DNA from: Acestrorhynchus altus
Lineage: Eukaryota; Chordata; Actinopteri; Characiformes; Acestrorhynchidae
DNA length: 64,000 nucleotides
Assembly: GCA_034509495.1 (NCBI GenBank)
Contig: JAVGWO010000026.1
Coordinates: 6,557,990 to 6,621,989, forward strand
Reading direction: 5' to 3'
The notes under the pieces are model-generated. The model saw only the letters and a list, made by a program, of their open reading frames with translations. It was not told the origin of the DNA and did no database searches. This document shows positions 58,168 to 64,000 of the stretch, one piece after another. Both the position numbers and the translations under genes were made by a program. The stretch's first letter is position 1; each line of letters begins with the position of its first letter.

Positions 58168-58783
58168 TGCTAACACTGACTTACTCTACCCGTCCAGCTG
58201 AGTCCACTTTCTCTCCCTCCCTCTCTTTCTTGTTTCTTTACTTATTTAGTTCTTTAACTCTAGCATTCTTCCTCTGTGTCTCTTTCCCCTCCCACTCTCT
58301 CCCTCACATTCTGTCCTCTCCTCTGATAGTTAGTATGAACATTACCATTTCACTTGTGTTTCTAGTTATGTATTCAGCTTGTTTTGGACAGTAATAGTCA
58401 AAGTCCACTTCTTGGATGACCTCTAGCTCCAGGCCTTCTCTCCCAATCGCTCACTCTTCAGTTACTCTTTGATCCAGTTCTGTGTGCTTGATTTTGATTG
58501 GCAATGATGGAAAATGTTACCAAGAAAAAGTGGATTTTTTAGAAAACACTGAGCTGCTTTACTTAACGTCAGAGTAATCTCTGCAATGTCTCAAAGTCAC
58601 TTTAAAGATCCTTTTTGAGCTGAGAGTTGAGCTGGAAGTTGGCACCTGTGGAACTCTGAGGATTGGGGAAATCTGTGTGCTGCTGTTTTATCATTGTGTA
58701 ACATTTTCTGTAATTCAACGCAAGTATTTCTCATGTTTATTTTTACTTTGAAGGGACAATTTGAAATTATGTCACATTTTCTT
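58168..58783. other. 5' flank of the urea transporter gene
   Basis: CT-rich near the gene, then AT-rich. No CpG cluster, TATA box at a sensible distance, or further coding exon was recognised. An untranslated first exon could lie here but cannot be placed. Confidence 0.35.
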
Positions 58784-59480
58784 ACCGTGCATCCGAAAAG
58801 TATTCACAGTGCTTCACTCTTCGCACATTTTATTAGGTTACAGACTTATTCCAAAATGGATTCAATTCATTTTTTTCATCAGAATTCTACGCAAAATACA
58901 TCACCATGAAAAGTGCGTTTGAAATCTTTGCAAACTTATTAAAAACTAAACACAAAACATACGTACATAAAAATGTTCAGGTGCATCTTGTTACCTTGTT
59001 ATCCTTCAGATGGTTCTACAGCTTGATTAGACACCTGTGGTGAATTCAGTTGATTGGACATGATTATTGATTATGATTACTGGACATGACACACCTGATT
59101 AATTAAGGTCCCATAGTAAACAGTGCATGTCAGACCACAAACCAAGCCATGAATTGTAAGGAATACAGGATTGTATTGGGACACAGATCTGGGGAAGTAT
59201 ACAGAAAGATTTCTGCTGCATTGAAGGTGCCAATGAGCACCTCACTCATCTTTAAATAGAAGAAGTTTGGAACCACCATGACTCTTCCTAGGCCTCATAC
59301 TCAAAATGACTTGACGCTGTAATTGCTACTTCAGCAAAGTATTGCTCAAAGGCTGTGAATAATTATGTGTTTTATTTTTAATACATTTTCAGACAGATTT
59401 CAAATAAATGCTTCTTACTTTGTCAACGTGGGGTATTGTGTGTAGAATTTTGAGGGACAAATGAATTGTATCCATTTTGT
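58784..59480. mobile_element. Internally deleted Tc1-like transposon remnant
   Basis: Same family as 27070-27832. It begins 'cgtgcatccgaaaagtatt' and 'cacagtgcttcac', includes 'agttgattggacatgatta' and 'aagtttggaaccaccatgac', then jumps at about 59290 to 'actcaaaatgacttgacgct' and 'gcaaaggctgtgaat'-like 3' sequence. Almost the entire transposase is gone. Confidence 0.8.
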
Positions 59481-59699
59481 GCTTGTTTTTTTCATTGAAT
59501 AATTTGCATTTAATGCTTACATTTTCTTTAATTCAAGTGAACAATTTCCAATTCATGCTTGTGTTTTCTTTCATTTCAGGAAACAGTTTATAATTCCCAC
59601 TGAATTTTCTTTCATTCAAGGGAATGATTTGTAATTCATTTCTTAGCATAGCATTTAAACACCAAACATTAGTTTGGTTTGTTGTTGATGACTGGAGTG

Positions 59700-59830
59700 A
59701 GTAGTTTCAGCATGGTGAGATCCAAAGAAGGCTGTAGATGAATATGAGTCTGGAAATGGATTTGAAATGATCTCTAAACAACTGCCAACATGGCCAGGTC
59801 AGGCCTGGCTGTCCTGCTCATGTTTTCTTT
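59700..59830. mobile_element. Small Tc1-like fragment, second family
   Basis: Contains 'gatgaatatgagtctggaaa' and 'aacaactgccaacatggcca', matching the element at 60925-61430 with a deletion. Confidence 0.5.
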
Positions 59831-60474
59831 AAATTGATGGAACAGTTTGTAATTCATACTTACATTTTTTTTAATTCGAGGAAACAATTAGTACTCAGGT
59901 TTGCTTTTTTGGTGTAGAATTGGGAAGTATGCCAAAGTATGGTGTAGTATCCCCCAGTGTTGTTACTCACTGCACTACACCAACCATCAAGACAACACAA
60001 AAGTAGTCAGTGTTATCAGCATCAGTGACTAATAAACATGCCTGTTCCAAGCACTTGACTGGAGTCTAAATTGTTTCTAATCTCAGGACTTCTTAAGTCA
60101 GTTCTCTGTTGCAGACAATAACTACATGCACTTTCAGCACATCACCTTCATTTCTTTTTAAGCCACATCTATTCTGGTTTAAACCTCAGCCCTACACCTC
60201 TGCATTGTATTTCAATCCTGCACTCTTTGTATCTATGTTCTAAAAGTGAGAGGTAACATGTGAGAGATATCTTGTACAGATGAGGCCCTCTGGGGATGGG
60301 AGGGTCATTTGCACTCTGATTATTGTGTCTGCGTGTCCTGAATGCCGGAATTGTGTTTCAAGCTGGCAGACAGAACAGATAAAACCACTGAGTCTTATTG
60401 TCTTAAAGGCAGATGGAAGATGGTTGGATGTAAATCCTATGTGTGTAGTGAAATTCCACACATTTAGTAGCATC

Positions 60475-60485
60475 GAGAGAGAGAG

Positions 60486-60530
<45 letters not shown>
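60475..60530. repeat. (GA)n microsatellite
   Basis: About 27 GA units with one CGA interruption. Confidence 0.9.
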
Positions 60531-60533
<3 letters not shown>

Positions 60534-60698
60534 ATATTCCTCTCTTTATCATCACCTTAATGAAAGGCCACATTGGTCACCGTGAACTGCAAGTCTGCTT
60601 TAACATTTAAAGGGCAGCCCCTAAAATAAATGCAGACAAACAGGGAGCACCTCACTCTCTCCTCCTCGTCCTGTGCATATGTGCTTATATCAGAAAAG

Positions 60699-60700
<2 letters not shown>

Positions 60701-60766
<66 letters not shown>
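60701..60766. repeat. (GT)n microsatellite
   Basis: Thirty-three GT units; no gene nearby. Confidence 0.9.
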
Positions 60767-60769
<3 letters not shown>

Positions 60770-60924
60770 TATGTTGAAAGACATTCTGCTTCAGTCGTAC
60801 ACATACACATAGTACAGGTTATCCAGTTCACATGTATAATTTTTTTTTATCTTCCTTTTGACAATATTGGGTGATGCAGGTGATATAACTAAGCAAATAA
60901 AACTAAAGAAATTACAAAAATTAA

Positions 60925-61430
60925 GTGGAGTGGAATCACCCTGGCAAAATCCAAAGCCTTCAGAAAGAAGGTTATAGATGCATATGAGTCTGGAAATGAC
61001 TTTGAAAAGATCTCTAAATAATCAGAAATCATTCATTCCACTAAAAAATAATTTACATTATTATTACAATTAAAACAACTGCCACCAAGGCCAGGTCAGG
61101 CCATCTTCGGACGTTCAGCCCAAGAGCAGACCACGAGATGCAAAAAGCCTCTATGTCTCCAACAATCCTAAAATATCATCACTGGTCCTAAAGGTAGCTC
61201 TTCCCACAGTTGATGGCAACGTTTCCCAGATAACCCCTATACAAAGACCAGGACTTCTAGAACAATGAACCATGGACAGGTGAATTAACATTAACAGAAT
61301 GCATGTTTGGGAGAAACCAAACACATACCTCATACCAACTGTGAAGCATGGTGATGGAAGGGTCATGGTTTAAGATCATTTGTTTATATATGTAAAAAAA
61401 AATGAATGTGTTAATGGGGTGTCCTAAATT
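60925..61430. mobile_element. Deleted Tc1-like transposon remnant, second family
   Basis: Ordered blocks of a fish Tc1-like element: 'gcatatgagtctggaaatga', 'cagaaatcattcattccact', 'ggccaggtcaggcc', 'caagagcagaccacgagatg', 'agaccaggacttctagaac', 'caccaaacacatacctcata'-like sequence and 'actgtgaagcatggtgatgg', ending near 'ggggtgtcctaaatttacac'. Several internal segments are missing. Differs from the family at 27 and 58.8 kb. Confidence 0.7.
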
Positions 61431-61832
61431 TACACATGAAGGTATCATGTATGAATAAATGCATCAAGTGTCTGCACATCTCCTTTCACTATATTTGAAT
61501 ACGGATACAGTCAGTTTGTGTACTAAACAGATGCAGTATCAGATACAGAAAATGGCCTTGTATTATTATTTTGTGTGTGGGTGTGTATAATTACTTGTGT
61601 ACTGTGTTTGCAGTAAAGCTCCCTGAACATGAGAGCTCTATGAGGTTGCTCTTCTCTGAATGTGGGTGGGTGGGTAGGTGGGAAGCTGGAGGTCAAATGT
61701 AGTGGGATGGCTTGGTGTGTGAAGTATGTAAATGATCAGTTGAACAGGAGCTGAGAGTGGTAGAGGGTAAACACAGTGAAAGAGAGTAAATGCTTTAAAT
61801 GCAACTAAACCCTGTACTTCGGAAGAATGGTT

Positions 61833-61836
<4 letters not shown>

Positions 61837-61909
<73 letters not shown>
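61837..61909. repeat. (GT)n microsatellite
   Basis: About 36 TG units. Confidence 0.9.
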
Positions 61910-61910
<1 letters not shown>

Positions 61911-62364
61911 GTCTCAGTTATATAATCAATCTGAGATACTGTTTTATAAGTATGTGTTTGTGAGGTCAGTGATAGTGACACCACCATCAATTTTGCCTCT
62001 AAGTGCAATGTAGTGTGTGTGCGTTTGTGTGTCTTGCACTTTAAAGGTTATTCAGACAAATGATGCAGGAAGCAGAGTCTGCTAGGCTGATTAATGCTTT
62101 TCAAAGTAGAATAAAACATTTCCTCTGGTTACCACTTCAACACTGAATGCTTTCTCCAGATTCTACCACACCACCATTCCACAAAAACCTCGGAGGGAAG
62201 TGGTACAAAAGGAGTGATTTGTGGTGGATAGTAGGGGTTTGTGATAGATAGGGTTAGAAGTAGGTAGTTGGTAGTTAGTAGCAGATGGTGGGGGAATAGT
62301 GGTCGACAGTAGGGGGTAAGTGGTAGAGAGTGTGAGGTTAATGGTAGATAGTTAAAAGGTAGGT

Positions 62365-62365
62365 C

Positions 62366-62448
<83 letters not shown>
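62365..62448. repeat. Compound (CT)n(GT)n microsatellite
   Basis: Thirteen CT units then about 28 GT units, followed by 'tgcag'. Two more GT runs follow at about 62540-62568 and 62732-62757. Confidence 0.9.
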
Positions 62449-62731
62449 GCAGGCTGTGGGGGCTGGTGTAGAAATAGAGGGCATCTGGCTATGCTACACT
62501 CTGGTTAATGGCTCTGGGCACTGGCATAGCTCACACATCAGTGTGTGTGTGTGTGTGTGTGTGTGTGCAAGTAAGTTTTCACTTCCTTTTTAGCATCACT
62601 CTTCAGAGATCTCAGAGCAGTGTAGTAGTTTAGAGCTCAGGGGAGTAGTTTGGACATTTGTGAATATCTAGCTGCTTTTTCATTTCTCTGTTAATATGCC
62701 AACTCTCAGGCCCTTTGTTTTCCTGAGTAAA

Positions 62732-62762
<31 letters not shown>

Positions 62763-63189
62763 ATCAGGGCTGCTGTGCCCATCTCTGGTGAATGCTGTTT
62801 GTGTGACACTTGTTCTGAGGATTCTTTTAGCTGTATAGCATTGGTGCTCAGAGTGACATCACAGGCTTGTAATAAGTCCAGTTAATTTGGGGGTGGTGGT
62901 GGGGGTGGAGTTGGCAGGTTGGTAGAGGTGGGTGATGTGACTTGTGCGCAGTTAAATCCCACATATAACTAATGCACATGTACTGTCCACATGGTGTAGA
63001 CTCTGTGTTGTGACACATTCCTCCTGTAACCAGCATTAAATAATTCATTGTCTCCTGCTACAGTAGCCCTGTCAGGACTTGAGATAGCCTTTTCTGCCCT
63101 TATGCACTAATGAGTCTTGGGGTTTGTCCTTCCATGGACCATCATCAGTATATATTTCAGTCTGACCATAACAACTGTCCCTCTCTCTC

Positions 63190-63450
63190 TCTCTGTGTTA
63201 GTGTGTGTTGCGCTGGTAAGGTGGATAAGACACAGCAATGCTGCTGGTGTGTTTAAACACTGTATCAAATCACTGTCCACTCTATTAAATACTCCTAACT
63301 TGTTGAGTGCTAGATAAGTTTTTTGTTGCTCATCCTCTAGTCCTTCATCATCATAGAACTACAATGTGCTCCTGTATGCTAAAAGGAGCTGATTAATTGG
63401 ACAGGGGATGTTTTGATACTAGGAGGTGGTCATAGTGTTATGTTTGGTTG
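63190..63450. repeat. Dispersed teleost repeat, third copy
   Basis: Contains 'acacagcaatgctgctggtg' and 'tgtttaaacactgtatcaaa', as in the copies at 9.4 and 52.4 kb, and ends 'aggaggtggtcatagtgtta', a typical terminal sequence of a nonautonomous DNA element. Confidence 0.55.
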
Positions 63451-63815
63451 GTGTCTGTCAATCATTCTGCTTTCATTCAAACTTGTCCCATGCATATCAC
63501 TTCCACACATCCATGATCTCTTTATACTTCACTCCATCACTTTCATTCTTCATCTCCATGGCAACCAGTGCCAAATCAAGGGTGCTTTTCCTCCTTGTTT
63601 ATAATACATTACACACTCCCCTAGACTTACCTTTTTTCTAGTCTTTATCGAGTGCTGCCCAGAGAACATGAACACACACAAAAACAGAGGTCTATCCAAG
63701 TATGTTCTGCCTGCTGTGGTGTAGAAGTGGCTCTACACCTGTGTGTGGAAAAGCAGCCCAAACTGGGTCAGGCTCATACTCTCACACACTGACGTGTCCG
63801 CTGTAAATTATGGAA

Positions 63816-63817
<2 letters not shown>

Positions 63818-63881
<64 letters not shown>
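63818..63881. repeat. (GA)n microsatellite
   Basis: About 32 GA units. Confidence 0.9.
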
Positions 63882-63889
<8 letters not shown>

Positions 63890-64000
63890 AGAGATGGGCA
63901 GATTCTTTGTCCTGGTTGGGAGGAGTATTTTAACCAGGTTCGTGTTACATTATTCATCATCATTTAAATCATTGTGTAAAAATTTTACAGTAACCATTTA

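Noticed and set aside
62449..62552. Exon-like segment between 'tgttgcag' and a following 'gtgtgtg'
   Set aside because: The acceptor and donor are supplied by flanking GT repeats, no family resemblance was seen in the translation, and no partner exons were found nearby.

Overview
This is vertebrate genomic DNA, almost certainly from a teleost fish. The genes are split by GT-AG introns, dinucleotide microsatellites are very dense, and there are remnants of fish-type Tc1/mariner elements and a DIRS/Ngaro-like retroelement. The TRIM genes look like the fish-specific bloodthirsty-related (btr) group. An otophysan such as a characiform or catfish is my guess from the repeats; I cannot prove it.

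Layout. (1) 1.3-8.9 kb, minus strand: a small tandem cluster of btr-like RING/B-box/coiled-coil/B30.2 TRIM genes. One copy is intact (five exons, 525 codons), one is a full-length pseudogene with several frameshifts, and between them lies a collapsed fragment of a third. A matching ISRE-like element lies upstream of both long copies, as expected for interferon-inducible TRIM genes. (2) 12.2-17.1 kb, minus strand: a seven-exon, 258-residue coiled-coil protein resembling CCDC166 (DUF4515). (3) 18.7-34.0 kb, plus strand: a complete 17-exon, 788-residue O-GlcNAcase paralogue (ogal/mgea5l type) with the catalytic Asp pair and substrate-pocket residues kept. It is head to head with the coiled-coil gene. 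(4) 34.0-39.9 kb: no gene recognised, only repeats and AT-rich DNA. (5) 39.9-58.2 kb, minus strand: a complete eight-exon, 376-residue SLC14 urea transporter, convergent with ogal. Its introns hold a dead Tc1-like transposase, a LINE tail and a DIRS/Ngaro-like RNase H fragment. (6) 58.2-64.0 kb: no gene recognised; Tc1 remnants and microsatellites.

All three multi-exon genes outside the TRIM cluster, and the intact TRIM gene, were assembled by hand from splice sites. Every exon phase joins and the reading frames stay open. The genes do not form an obvious pathway; this looks like ordinary vertebrate neighbourhood. The least ordinary signals are: (a) exons repeatedly framed by UG repeats just before the acceptor and CA or CU repeats just after the donor, in three unrelated genes; (b) a urea transporter whose second-half NPxxG pore motif is gone while the first is perfect; (c) the conserved ISRE-like element over a decaying TRIM array; (d) a diverged tandem array and a 31-bp minisatellite in ogal intron 1. 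I found no convincing new biological system, and no CRISPR, operon or RNA gene.
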